From NCBI RefSeq assembly GCF_026805545.1, contig NZ_JAPRFR010000003.1, forward strand, positions 62,001 to 126,000: 64,000 nt of DNA, in the 5' to 3' direction. The stretch comes from Aerococcus kribbianus. Its GTDB lineage: Bacteria > Bacillota > Bacilli > Lactobacillales > Aerococcaceae. Shown here one piece after another: positions 56,463 to 64,000 of this stretch. Each line of letters starts with the position of its first letter. Positions within the stretch are counted from its first letter, which is position 1. The notes beneath the pieces are model-generated. The model had not been told where the DNA came from. It was given only the letters and a program-made list of their open reading frames with translations, and did no database searches. A program made the position numbers and the translations under genes.

Positions 56463-57464
56463 TTATAAAGTAACTTCATTAGTCAACAAACCATGTGTTA
56501 GATACTCATTAAAATTATCGAAAGAAATTTCAATCATATTTTTTAACGCTTCATCCGTATTAGACCCTACATGTGGTGTTAAAATCACTTTAGGATATAA
56601 ATGTAACATCTCTTGAACGGATTTATCTGGTATTTCACTAATATCTGAAAATTCTTTAAAGAATACTTCTCCTTCATTAGGCAATACATCAGCCGCAAAG
56701 CCATATAACTGATTATCCTTAATGGCCTGAACAATAGCTTCATTATCTTGCAATTGACCACGAGCAGTGTTAACAATAATCGCCTTATCATTCAATTTGC
56801 TAATAAATTCTGAGTTAATCATCTGATCATTTTCGCCTGCAATATATGGCACGTGAAGAGACACAATATCAGACTGCTGCAACAATTCATCTTGCGTTTC
56901 TACAAATTCTAAAACTTCTTTTGCGGGTTCTGACTGATAAATATCATAACCAATTACGCGAGCACCCATGCCTTTATACATTTTGGCTTCTTCTATTCCA
57001 ATTCGTCCAGTACCAATAATCCCAACAGTGCAATTACGAGCTTCACGACTAAACATTTGTGGCGTTACTCTAAAATCACCTTTAGCTGTTTGATTGGCAG
57101 TATATTGCACATTACGTAACAAAGTTAAACCTAAAGTAAAGGCTAATTCAGCAACTGAATTCGGAGAATAACCTGGTACACGAGCAATGATTTGCCCAAA
57201 TTTTTTAGCTGCTGCAAGATCAATATGATCAACTCCCACTGTTCGTGTAAAAACTAACTTAATTCCATAATCTTTCATTATGCCTAAGTTTTTTTCATCA
57301 GCGACACAATTTCCTCTCAACAAGACTGCATCATGGCCTTTAGCAGTCTCAATATTGTCATGAGTCAATAACTCTTCTATTAAAGTCAAAACATAATCAT
57401 ATTTATTATATTTTTTAAAGGATTCTACTTCATTGGCGCGAACACCATAACATGCAATTTTCAT
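56463..57464 (-). CDS. D-2-hydroxyacid dehydrogenase (D-lactate dehydrogenase type)
   Basis: A 333-residue NAD-dependent enzyme reducing 2-keto acids to D-hydroxy acids. The NAD motif is GIIGTGRIG near residue 149; catalytic residues are Arg in NTARGQL (near 236), Glu in LPNEGEV (near 265) and His in TPHVGS (near 297). The family includes D-lactate and D-2-hydroxyisocaproate dehydrogenases. It follows an AEC transporter gene by 55 nt and may be co-transcribed, linking 2-hydroxy or 2-keto acid transport with metabolism. Confidence 0.88.
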   Translation of the reverse strand: MKIACYGVRANEVESFKKYNKYDYVLTLIEELLTHDNIETAKGHDAVLLRGNCVADEKNLGIMKDYGIKLVFTRTVGVDHIDLAAAKKFGQIIARVPGYSPNSVAELAFTLGLTLLRNVQYTANQTAKGDFRVTPQMFSREARNCTVGIIGTGRIGIEEAKMYKGMGARVIGYDIYQSEPAKEVLEFVETQDELLQQSDIVSLHVPYIAGENDQMINSEFISKLNDKAIIVNTARGQLQDNEAIVQAIKDNQLYGFAADVLPNEGEVFFKEFSDISEIPDKSVQEMLHLYPKVILTPHVGSNTDEALKNMIEISFDNFNEYLTHGLLTNEVTL

Positions 57465-57519
57465 TTTATTACTCCTTTATCATTGAATTTTATGTGCTTC
57501 TAAACTATAACATTGACGA

Positions 57520-58560
57520 TTAAACTAACCCTATTTGACTTAACATCTGCAAAATAATCAACCAAATTGGGATTGCAATAACAGCCATAACAGTTGAAAT
57601 TAATGATGCGTTAGATGCCAATAATGGTTGTTTATCAAATCCGATAGCATAATTAACAGCTACTGTTGCTGGAGGTGTAGCCATCATAACAACAGTCGTT
57701 GCGATAGCGACATAAGCCATATGACTTAGTCCCAAAGCATTCAAAACAAGAATTAGTAAAACATTTAATAGAGGGACAATAATTTGTTTAATGAATGCAT
57801 AGTACCAAACTCGAGAATCAGCAGTAGCATCTTTAAATGGGATACCTCCTAAAGTTGACCCAATCGCTAACCATGCTAATGGGGATGATAAACTTCCAAG
57901 ATAATCCATTGGTTTATAAATCCATGGTGCAGTCATATCAAAACGTAAAAATGCATAATTTCCATCAGTTACTGAGACTTGAGGTAACGATTCTTGGAAA
58001 ACCCAAATTAATAATCCTGCAAATGTAAGCAAAATAACCGGATTCAAGAAAATTTGTTTCATATTATTTTTATCAAATTTAAGCGAAGACATTTGTAAAT
58101 AACAATAAGAATAAAGCAACACTCGATAACCAATATTAAATACATTGGCATAAATAACCCCTTCATCTCCAAATACTGCAGAAATAATAGGAATTCCAAA
58201 AAATGTAGTTGAACCAAAGATAGCTAAATTAGACATAACCATACTTGTCACGTCATCGTAGCGAGAAAATATAGGTTTGGTGACAAAAATTAAAATTATT
58301 AAAAATAAAAATCCCCAAATTAATACGTCGATACTTTGCTTTAATTGCAAGTAATCAATATCTTTCATAAAAGCATTAAAAGCTAAACATGGGACAGCTA
58401 GTTTTAATACCAATCCTGATAAGACCTTACTAGTTTTATCATTGAAGGTTCCTGTTTTTCTACAATAGTATCCAATTAAAATAATAAAAATGGTTGACGC
58501 AATCGCACTAAGAAATTCCATGTTCGTGAAAGTCGTCATAATAGTATCAATTATATTCAT
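57520..58560 (-). CDS. AEC-family (auxin efflux carrier-like) transporter
   Basis: A 346-residue membrane protein with about ten helices in two five-helix halves, e.g. FLSAIASTIFIILIGYYCRK at the N-terminus and GFDKQPLLASNASLISTVMA near the end. AEC proteins of lactic acid bacteria include malate or lactate permeases (MleP type). Its neighbours, a hydroxyacid dehydrogenase downstream and a CitA/DcuS-type two-component system upstream, support an organic acid as substrate. RBS GAGGTGTAAGG lies upstream of ATG 58560. Confidence 0.85.
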   Translation of the reverse strand: MNIIDTIMTTFTNMEFLSAIASTIFIILIGYYCRKTGTFNDKTSKVLSGLVLKLAVPCLAFNAFMKDIDYLQLKQSIDVLIWGFLFLIILIFVTKPIFSRYDDVTSMVMSNLAIFGSTTFFGIPIISAVFGDEGVIYANVFNIGYRVLLYSYCYLQMSSLKFDKNNMKQIFLNPVILLTFAGLLIWVFQESLPQVSVTDGNYAFLRFDMTAPWIYKPMDYLGSLSSPLAWLAIGSTLGGIPFKDATADSRVWYYAFIKQIIVPLLNVLLILVLNALGLSHMAYVAIATTVVMMATPPATVAVNYAIGFDKQPLLASNASLISTVMAVIAIPIWLIILQMLSQIGLV

Positions 58561-58623
58561 TCCTTACACCTCATATATTATTAATATTTGAATAGCTAGC
58601 TTTATAGCTATAGATTAATATAT

Positions 58624-58639
58624 GGTGATATATTTCACA
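58624..58639. promoter_or_regulatory. CRP/FNR-like palindrome upstream of the AEC gene
   Basis: Minus strand TGTGA-N6-TCACC, one base from the TGTGA-N6-TCACA site of CRP/FNR-family regulators such as ArcR or Flp. It lies about 65 nt upstream of the AEC start. Only one site was seen, in AT-rich sequence, so this is tentative. Confidence 0.4.
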
Positions 58640-58673
58640 ATGTTATTTAATTTTTTTAAATTATTTAATTAAT

Positions 58674-58706
58674 GAAAAAAGGCTGGGATTAAAGTCCCAG
58701 CCTCTT
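58674..58706 (-). terminator. Terminator of the two-component operon, GAGGCTGGGA type
   Basis: Minus strand stem AGGCTGGGAC / (A)TCCCAGCCT with TTTTTT after it, directly following the response regulator gene. Confidence 0.88.
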
Positions 58707-58710
58707 ACGC

Positions 58711-59409
58711 TTAACAAGATATTCGATAAACGCTATAGGGTCTACCATTTTTTTGATATACGATCTCTTCGGTAAGATATTCTTTATCAACAAGAAAATT
58801 AATATAGTGGCGAATTGTGACATGAGATAAATCCCCATCGCGACTTAATTGGTTAATAGAAAACTGATTAGGATAGGTTTGAATAATTAGTAAAATATGT
58901 TGTAACGTCTTAAACGATATTCCTTTTTCCAGAGGTGTTTTTTCGAGCCATTGCAGGATTTTTTTGTTGCTGCGATTTTGTGGTTGATAATGGCCATCAA
59001 TATCGGTTTGAGTAAATTGATTATGGTGCCCTAACTTGCGTAATTTAAAGTTTTCTAAACTTTTGTGTAATCGTTGGGCATTAAAAGGTTTTAATATATA
59101 ATCACTTGCTCCAAGATTGTATGCAGATTGAATTGCTTCTTTACTACTATTAGCAGAAACTACTATCAACTCAATCTTGGGGTACTTTTGTTTAATCCAG
59201 CCAATATAACTAATCCCTTCCTCTTTTCCGCCTAAATTATCATCAATAAATATGATATCAATAAACGCTTGATTTTTTTCTAAGATGTCTAAAGCTGTGG
59301 GCATACAATCAGCTAAGAATGTCACTTGAAATTCATCCAACTGTTCTATATATTGTTTATTAATTGTTTGAACCATAACATCATCTTCTATTAGTAATAT
59401 TTGATACAT
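58711..59409 (-). CDS. CitB/DcuR/MalR-type response regulator
   Basis: A 232-residue regulator beginning MYQILLIEDDVMVQ with AAAAGG about 11 nt upstream. The receiver has the phospho-acceptor Asp in IIFIDDNLGG, the switch Ser in VVSANSS and Lys in LKPF. The C-terminal domain (from about residue 140) ends in a winged helix with SINQLSRDGDLSHVTIRHYI then GRPYSVYRIS, as in the DctR/CitB group. Translation probably couples to the overlapping kinase gene. A likely target is the AEC-dehydrogenase pair downstream. Confidence 0.85.
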   Translation of the reverse strand: MYQILLIEDDVMVQTINKQYIEQLDEFQVTFLADCMPTALDILEKNQAFIDIIFIDDNLGGKEEGISYIGWIKQKYPKIELIVVSANSSKEAIQSAYNLGASDYILKPFNAQRLHKSLENFKLRKLGHHNQFTQTDIDGHYQPQNRSNKKILQWLEKTPLEKGISFKTLQHILLIIQTYPNQFSINQLSRDGDLSHVTIRHYINFLVDKEYLTEEIVYQKNGRPYSVYRISC

Positions 59410-60871
59410 TACTTGGCACATCCTTTTCATAACTTTGATAATATACTATTAGTCGATCCGTAACTAATACATTATTTTCTTTCCAATCATTTATTAAATT
59501 GATATCAACTGTAAAAGTAATGATCAAACTTTTCTTCGTTTCGATTAATTTGGTGCTGACTTTACTGACACCAGATGAAATGAGATAGTTATATAGTCTA
59601 TTAACCATTTGTCTCCATTTCATTGTTTGGGCTACAGTCATAGTATTTGATATTTCTCCGGAAATATACAACTTAAATTTTATACCCTCTGCCTTGAAAT
59701 TTTCTGACATTTCAAGTAATACACCTGCTACATTAACATTTGCCACTAAAACTAGAATAGCATTAATATCTTTTACTTCTTCATTTAGTAACCGATCAAG
59801 GTAAATTTTTAATTGCTCGTAATTACCCAATTCATTTAAGCCATAAATCACATGAAGCTTATTGAGATAATTATGGTGATAATTTCGAATAGCTTGGCCA
59901 TATTTAGTAGCAGAATGAAGGGATTGGATCGATTGTTCAATTTCTTCAACGTCTCGAATAATATAAAAATCACCAATTGTATCATTCTTCATTAGAATGG
60001 GAGACTTAGAAATCAACCAATTTCTATAAAAAATTTTTTGTACGCTAGTCCCATAATTAATTGAATCAAACTCTGGTAACTTATCAGTTAAAATATCTCC
60101 CACACTTAAATTAAAGTGTTCAGAAATATAATGGTTGTTTACGATAACTCGTCCATCCCCGCTTGCCAAAATCCCATCAAATGAGTTTTCGACCATTGCT
60201 TTTCGTTCCTGAAGCACTCGGGCAATATCTATTGGTTCCATACCTAACATTGACTTTTTTATTGCTTTTGAAATAAAATACGAAAAGATACACCCTAATG
60301 TTAACACTATAATTAATATTAATGCTCCAAATATAACTGATTGATAAATATTACGATAGTAGGCATCTACCATTGTCCCTAAACTCACAACGCCAGCTAC
60401 TCGCTTTGTATTTGGATCTATAATAGGAACATATGCTCTTATAGAACGCCCCATGGTACCATTACCAATGTTAGTTGTAATTTGGCCATTTAGTGCTTCA
60501 TGATAATCATCATCACCTTGGTAAGGTTTACCAATTAATTGGTGATTTGGATGTGTGTATCGTGTTAAGTCAGAACCAAAAATCACAATATAATCGAGGT
60601 CATTCAATCTCTCTAAATGGTCAGCATAATTAACAATATCTTCTGAAAGCGTTCCTGACCTCACTGTTCCTATTACTCGTTCATCATTAGCAATCGTTTC
60701 TCCTATTTGCGTCAGTCTTTGGCGATAACTATTATCCATATTATGATATTGAGAAATGGTTAAAATAATATATAAGGTACTTACTAAAATTCCTACTACA
60801 ATAGAAATACTCAATGCTATCTTTGTAAAGACAGTCGTACTCAGCCACCATTTTTTTAATAATTTAATCAA
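59381..60871 (-). CDS. CitA/DcuS-type sensor histidine kinase with degenerate catalytic domain
   Basis: A 496-residue membrane sensor. Membrane helix 1 (about 17-38), an extracellular PDC/Cache domain with DYIVIFGSDLTRYTHPNHQL, helix 2 (about 178-203), a PAS domain (about 215-320), and the dimerisation helix with IRNYHHNYLNKLHVIYGL, where the phospho-acceptor His is kept but the usual Glu/Asp after it is Asn. The ATP-binding part is abnormal: the N-box-like VNRLYNYL keeps two Asn, but the DxGxG (G1) and GxGL (G2) motifs are missing and the protein ends early. It may lack kinase activity. It overlaps the response regulator gene by 29 nt. Confidence 0.82.
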   Translation of the reverse strand: MIKLLKKWWLSTTVFTKIALSISIVVGILVSTLYIILTISQYHNMDNSYRQRLTQIGETIANDERVIGTVRSGTLSEDIVNYADHLERLNDLDYIVIFGSDLTRYTHPNHQLIGKPYQGDDDYHEALNGQITTNIGNGTMGRSIRAYVPIIDPNTKRVAGVVSLGTMVDAYYRNIYQSVIFGALILIIVLTLGCIFSYFISKAIKKSMLGMEPIDIARVLQERKAMVENSFDGILASGDGRVIVNNHYISEHFNLSVGDILTDKLPEFDSINYGTSVQKIFYRNWLISKSPILMKNDTIGDFYIIRDVEEIEQSIQSLHSATKYGQAIRNYHHNYLNKLHVIYGLNELGNYEQLKIYLDRLLNEEVKDINAILVLVANVNVAGVLLEMSENFKAEGIKFKLYISGEISNTMTVAQTMKWRQMVNRLYNYLISSGVSKVSTKLIETKKSLIITFTVDINLINDWKENNVLVTDRLIVYYQSYEKDVPSNVSNITNRR

Positions 60872-60944
60872 AATAATATTTCCTTTATATATAACTTTTA
60901 TTTGTACAATTTTTTGATATTACAAAATAGAAAGGAGCCCTTCT

Positions 60945-61481
60945 ATGTCTATCAAACGATGCCATTGGGCCCAAGAAGCCAATCAAGCCATGCAAGACTA
61001 CCATGATTATGAGTGGGGCCAAGCCAGCTATGATTCCCAAATCATCTTTGAATACCTCTGTCTAGAAATCATGCAAGCCGGTTTAAGTTGGCAAACCATT
61101 ATTAACAAACGTCAAAATTTCCAAACTGCCTTCGATTACTTCGATTACAATAAAATTGCCCACTACAGCCAAACTGACTATGAACGCTTAATCCAAGATG
61201 CTGGTATTGTCCGCAACAAAAGAAAAATAAAAGCCATCATTAATAACGCCTCATGTGCGCTAGCCATCGAAGCAAAGCAACATTTTTCTGACTATATTTG
61301 GCAAGTCGGGCAAAGCTTTCCTGACGATGAGGCAAAAAATACCCAAGCCATGGTCAAGCGCTTGAAGGACGCTGGGTTTCAATTTGTTGGCCCTAACATT
61401 ATTGAATCTTTCTTAGAAGCAATTGGTATTTATGATCACCATGAGCCCCAATGCGATTGGTATAAGTCTAAGAGGACTTAA
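60945..61481 (+). CDS. tag: DNA-3-methyladenine glycosylase I
   Basis: A 178-residue base-excision repair enzyme. The N-terminal RCHWAQ with zinc Cys6, the YHDYEWG motif, EYLCLEIMQAGLSWQTIINK and the C-terminal HHEPQC with the remaining zinc ligands are the Tag signature. Length is normal. AAAGGAG lies 8 nt before ATG. Divergent from the sensor kinase gene and monocistronic. Confidence 0.93.
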   Translation: MSIKRCHWAQEANQAMQDYHDYEWGQASYDSQIIFEYLCLEIMQAGLSWQTIINKRQNFQTAFDYFDYNKIAHYSQTDYERLIQDAGIVRNKRKIKAIINNASCALAIEAKQHFSDYIWQVGQSFPDDEAKNTQAMVKRLKDAGFQFVGPNIIESFLEAIGIYDHHEPQCDWYKSKRT

Positions 61482-61490
61482 AAACATAAT

Positions 61491-62141
61491 TTAAAGATCC
61501 TTTGCATCTACTTCCGCATAGAATTGCGCTAAAAACTCTTCCATAAATACAGTTCGTTGCCTAGCTATTTGGCGACCAGATGGTGTATTCATCAAGGACT
61601 CTAAATGAAGGAGTTTTTCATAAAAATGATTAATCACACTAGTCGTATTCTGGCGATAATTTTCAGCTTGCAGGTGTGCTTGACTACGTGGTGCTTCTTC
61701 ATCATAGAGACTTTGCCCCTTGGCCCCTCCATAATAACAAGCTCTAGCGATCCCCACTGCCCCTAAGGCATCCAAGCGGTCCGCATCTTGGACAATTTGT
61801 CCAGCCAATGGTAAGTGATGTTTTTGAGTCAAATTGGCCTTAAAGGAAAGATGGGTGATGACATATAAAACTTGCTTAATAGCTTCGTCATCCATCCCTA
61901 ATCGGCCTAACAAGTCAGCGATTTGTATCTTTTTCTGGTCAATATTAGAAAAAATTTTATCATCTAAGCTATCATGAAGATAAGCCATTACTAGTGCTTG
62001 TTCACGTTCTGCCATTGATAAGGCCTCAGTATCGGCCAAACGCGCAGTTAAATGAACAACCCGACAAATATGTTGAAAATCATGTCCTGTCTTATCCTTA
62101 GCCAAGTCTTTTTCGACAAAAGCTGCAATTGCTTGTAACAT
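61491..62141 (-). CDS. HD-domain phosphohydrolase
   Basis: A 216-residue metal-dependent phosphohydrolase. The metal ligands are in HDFQHICRVVHL (residues about 20-31), YLHDS (His-Asp pair near 53) and QDADRLDALGAVGIARA near residue 117. It resembles the YedJ/YpgQ group that acts on nucleotides, but the substrate is not predictable. GAGGAG is 8 nt upstream of the start. Convergent with tag, with only 9 bases between them and no clear terminator. Confidence 0.85.
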   Translation of the reverse strand: MLQAIAAFVEKDLAKDKTGHDFQHICRVVHLTARLADTEALSMAEREQALVMAYLHDSLDDKIFSNIDQKKIQIADLLGRLGMDDEAIKQVLYVITHLSFKANLTQKHHLPLAGQIVQDADRLDALGAVGIARACYYGGAKGQSLYDEEAPRSQAHLQAENYRQNTTSVINHFYEKLLHLESLMNTPSGRQIARQRTVFMEEFLAQFYAEVDAKDL

Positions 62142-62273
62142 AAATTCTCCTCACTAAACTTTTTAGCTATTCATTAATAAAATTAATTCTATTATAACTT
62201 AATCTTTGACAAGAAGAGAATAATCCGTTAATTTATAGGGAAAGAAGTAAAAACTCATAAGGAGAGAATCACT

Positions 62274-62390
62274 ATGAAAAAAATTAGAACCTTTATTTCT
62301 ATTATTACTGCCCTAGTATCACTTATCGCCGCTATCAAAGGTTTTCTAGACTTATTCAAAGAAAATGACCCAGACAACAAGGTTTTTTAA
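62274..62390 (+). CDS. Small hydrophobic peptide, 38 residues
   Basis: ATG 62274 has AAGGAGAG 8 nt upstream and the frame ends in TAA at 62390, closely followed by a strong terminator at 62407. The product has two Lys and an Arg at the start, one hydrophobic helix (about 7-29, FISIITALVSLIAAIKGFLD) and a charged end rich in Asp, Asn and Lys. The size and layout recall type I toxins or small membrane peptides, but the family is not identifiable. It is too short for usual ORF lists; the good ribosome site and terminator argue that it is real. Confidence 0.65.
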   Translation: MKKIRTFISIITALVSLIAAIKGFLDLFKENDPDNKVF

Positions 62391-62406
62391 AATACTTACC
62401 CATACT

Positions 62407-62448
62407 AAAAAAAGTCGGTCACTGATTTGTGTCAGTGACCGACTTTTT
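62407..62448. terminator. Bidirectional terminator
   Basis: Perfect stem AAAGTCGGTCACTGA / TCAGTGACCGACTTT with T runs on both sides, between the small peptide gene and ilvE. Confidence 0.93.
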
Positions 62449-62459
62449 ACATGTTTTTT

Positions 62460-63482
62460 CTAATCGACTTTAACAATCCATCCTTCAGGGGCAGGACGGT
62501 CACCCGTTTGAATGCCTGTAAATTCATCATATAAACGTTGAGTCACTGGTCCCACTTCTGTTTCTGAGTAGAAAACATGCTTATCTCCATGATGAGTAAT
62601 AGACCCCACCGGAGAGATAACCGCTGCCGTTCCACAAGCACCTGCTTCGGCATAATGATCCAGGTCATCAATATAGACATCACCTTCTTCAACAGCCAAA
62701 CCAAGTTTACGTTCAGCCAAGTAAAGAAGGGAATATTTAGTAATTGAAGGCAGAATTGATGATGATTTAGGGGTAATAAATTTATGGCTCTCTTTTTCAA
62801 TGGCGAAGAAGTTAGCAGACCCGACTTCTTCAATCTTAGTATGGGTTTTAGGATCTAGGTAGATTTCAGCAGAATAGCCATCTGTCTTCGCCTGTTCGCC
62901 AGGAATTAAACTTCCCCCATAGTTGCCCCCTACCTTGCTAGCACCGGTTCCTTTAGGTGCAGCTCGGTCATAATCAGTGGTTACAAAAGCCCCTGGTGCC
63001 ATTCCTGACTTATAGTAAGGTCCTACCGGCATCACGAAAATAGAGAAGATATATTCTTTGGCCGGAGCCACTCCAATATTATCACCCACACCAATCATAT
63101 AAGGACGAATGTAAAGGCTGGCTCCAGAGCCATAAGGTGGTACATAGTCAGCATTGGCTTTCACCACTTCTTTGACTGCTTCAACAAATTTCTCCTCGGG
63201 ATAAGCTGGCATTAACAAACGCTCTGCTGAAGCCACCATCCGCTTGGCATTTTCATTGGGGCGGAAAATTAAAATCTCATCCTCTTGACTACGAAAAGCC
63301 TTCAAACCTTCAAAAACAGATTGTCCGTAATGTAAAACTGTCGACCCTTCAGCAATGGTAATGTTTTTATCTGTTTCCAGACCTTCTTTATACCACTCGC
63401 CGTCACGCCAATACGCGCGAAAACGGTACGGCAAGTCCATATAGTTAAAACCAAGTTTGTCCCATTCAATTGCTACTGTCAT
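62460..63482 (-). CDS. ilvE: Branched-chain amino acid aminotransferase
   Basis: A 340-residue fold-type IV PLP enzyme of the class 2 (BcaT) kind. The PLP Lys lies in GTGASKVGGNYGGSL near residue 196 (ASKVGGNY), and EEVGSANFFAIEK and EAGACGTAAVISPVGS are the usual cofactor-phosphate regions. It makes or degrades Val, Leu and Ile with 2-oxoglutarate. No other ilv/leu genes are near, so a catabolic or salvage role is likely. A weak CodY-like box lies upstream. Confidence 0.95.
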   Translation of the reverse strand: MTVAIEWDKLGFNYMDLPYRFRAYWRDGEWYKEGLETDKNITIAEGSTVLHYGQSVFEGLKAFRSQEDEILIFRPNENAKRMVASAERLLMPAYPEEKFVEAVKEVVKANADYVPPYGSGASLYIRPYMIGVGDNIGVAPAKEYIFSIFVMPVGPYYKSGMAPGAFVTTDYDRAAPKGTGASKVGGNYGGSLIPGEQAKTDGYSAEIYLDPKTHTKIEEVGSANFFAIEKESHKFITPKSSSILPSITKYSLLYLAERKLGLAVEEGDVYIDDLDHYAEAGACGTAAVISPVGSITHHGDKHVFYSETEVGPVTQRLYDEFTGIQTGDRPAPEGWIVKVD

Positions 63483-63603
63483 ATCAATCTACCTTTCTTA
63501 TATCAGCCCTAAAGTAATGAAATCAGTTGTTTTCTTCTGATGATTTAAATTTTTCTTTTTTTAAGATAGACATAGTGTAACAAAAAAACAGGTAATTGTA
63601 TAG

Positions 63604-63618
63604 ACAATTCAGACAATT
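63604..63618. promoter_or_regulatory. Possible CodY-like box upstream of ilvE
   Basis: Minus strand AATTGTCTGAATTGT matches 11 of 15 positions of the CodY consensus AATTTTCWGAAAATT. It lies about 120 nt upstream of ilvE, whose homologues are CodY targets. Four mismatches in AT-rich DNA make this weak. Confidence 0.3.
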
Positions 63619-63655
63619 TTATCACTTTTAACCATTAATTTATTTGGGGCATTCT

Positions 63656-63904
63656 TTATTTATGATCAGAGTTCACCCGCAAAGAGAAATGATCAGGCAC
63701 TGGATCGCTTCCTCCCTGAGCCCAAGGATGGCAACGAAGAATTCTAGCCCCACCCATGAGTGAGCCTTTAATAGCCCCATGTTTATCTAGGGCTTCTAAC
63801 ATATATTGAGAACAGGTGGGTTGGTAACGACAAGAGGGGGGAAAGGCCGGAGAAATAGCCTTCTGATAGAAACGCACCGCTTGCATGAATAAACCCTTAA
63901 TCAT
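63656..63904 (-). CDS. yidD: Membrane protein insertion efficiency factor YidD
   Basis: An 82-residue protein of the YidD family, which sits at the inner membrane and helps YidC-dependent insertion. The signature [20 protein letters not shown] then [17 protein letters not shown], with three conserved Cys including CHPW, is complete. Its start overlaps the end of the preceding leftward gene by 8 nt, suggesting translational coupling. Confidence 0.94.
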   Translation of the reverse strand: MIKGLFMQAVRFYQKAISPAFPPSCRYQPTCSQYMLEALDKHGAIKGSLMGGARILRCHPWAQGGSDPVPDHFSLRVNSDHK

Positions 63905-64000
63905 GGGATTTTACGCTATCTTCAACTAATGGTAAGAGTAAGCCTTCAGCAATTTCATCACGTTTTTCCTTACCTAACAAAGTGTCAATAATAGCCAAGG
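63897..64000 (-). CDS. Partial protein, C-terminus only, unknown
   Basis: The last 33 residues of a leftward gene cut by the window edge; it reads [20 protein letters not shown] then [13 protein letters not shown] and stop at 63897. Mainly helical and acidic. The family cannot be named from this piece. It overlaps yidD by 8 nt. Confidence 0.65.
   Translation of the reverse strand, partial: LAIIDTLLGKEKRDEIAEGLLLPLVEDSVKSHD

Overview
The window reads as a stretch of chromosome from a low-GC Gram-positive coccus of the Lactobacillales, most likely an Aerococcus or close relative. The reasons are the gene content and order (ctsR-clpC without mcsAB; cysE-cysS-mrnC-rlmB-yacP-sigH-rpmG-secE-nusG; radA-yacL-gltX), an LPXTG-type surface protein, a Met T-box, a GlnR-type repressor and the intrinsic terminators. 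The genus is inferred from family resemblance, not from any search. No insertion sequence, prophage, CRISPR array or rRNA gene was seen; it is mostly core genome.

Layout, left to right. 1-4.5 kb: a partial small membrane protein, then a leftward folate cluster (folP, folB, folK, folE, folC) ending in a Nudix hydrolase. 4.7-7.8 kb: ctsR-clpC with a CtsR operator. 7.9-8.5 kb: seven tRNA genes behind one strong promoter, followed by comC. 9.4-11.9 kb: a wall-anchored phosphatase gene broken by two frameshifts. 12-19.6 kb: rpoBC with a leader that holds two hairpins. 19.6-22.6 kb: a glycine-betaine (OpuA) transporter. 22.8-26.1 kb: an rRNA methyltransferase gene and rplKA/rplJL with an L10 leader. 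26.2-32.8 kb: phoU and the long leftward nusG-to-cysE block. 33-38.7 kb: corA, then a Met T-box operon (metQ, M20 peptidase, metQ) and a YbaK-type deacylase. 39-49 kb: a large LysM/G5 amidase, gltX, yacL, radA, dut and a cytoplasmic alpha-amylase. 49-54.4 kb: a lipoprotein, an M16C peptidase, glnR and a cation exporter. 54.4-56.4 kb: dhaMKL. 56.4-60.9 kb: a D-2-hydroxyacid dehydrogenase, an AEC transporter and a CitA/DcuS-like two-component pair whose kinase is degenerate. 60.9-64 kb: tag, an HD hydrolase, a small hydrophobic peptide, ilvE and yidD.

The most unusual content lies between genes. Five loci (26.99-27.26, 34.17-34.53, 37.88-38.17, 42.33-42.54 and a remnant at 44.12 kb) carry a mosaic repeat family made of different long hairpin modules joined by one conserved linker. 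Four of the five begin directly after the stop codon of a leftward gene (nusG, metQ, gltX, yacL), as 3' UTR elements would. Five terminators share a GAGGYTGGGA stem, and two of them close such arrays. Several core operons (rpoB, nusG, rplJ) have intrinsic terminators inside their leaders, which suggests attenuation control of the transcription and translation machinery.
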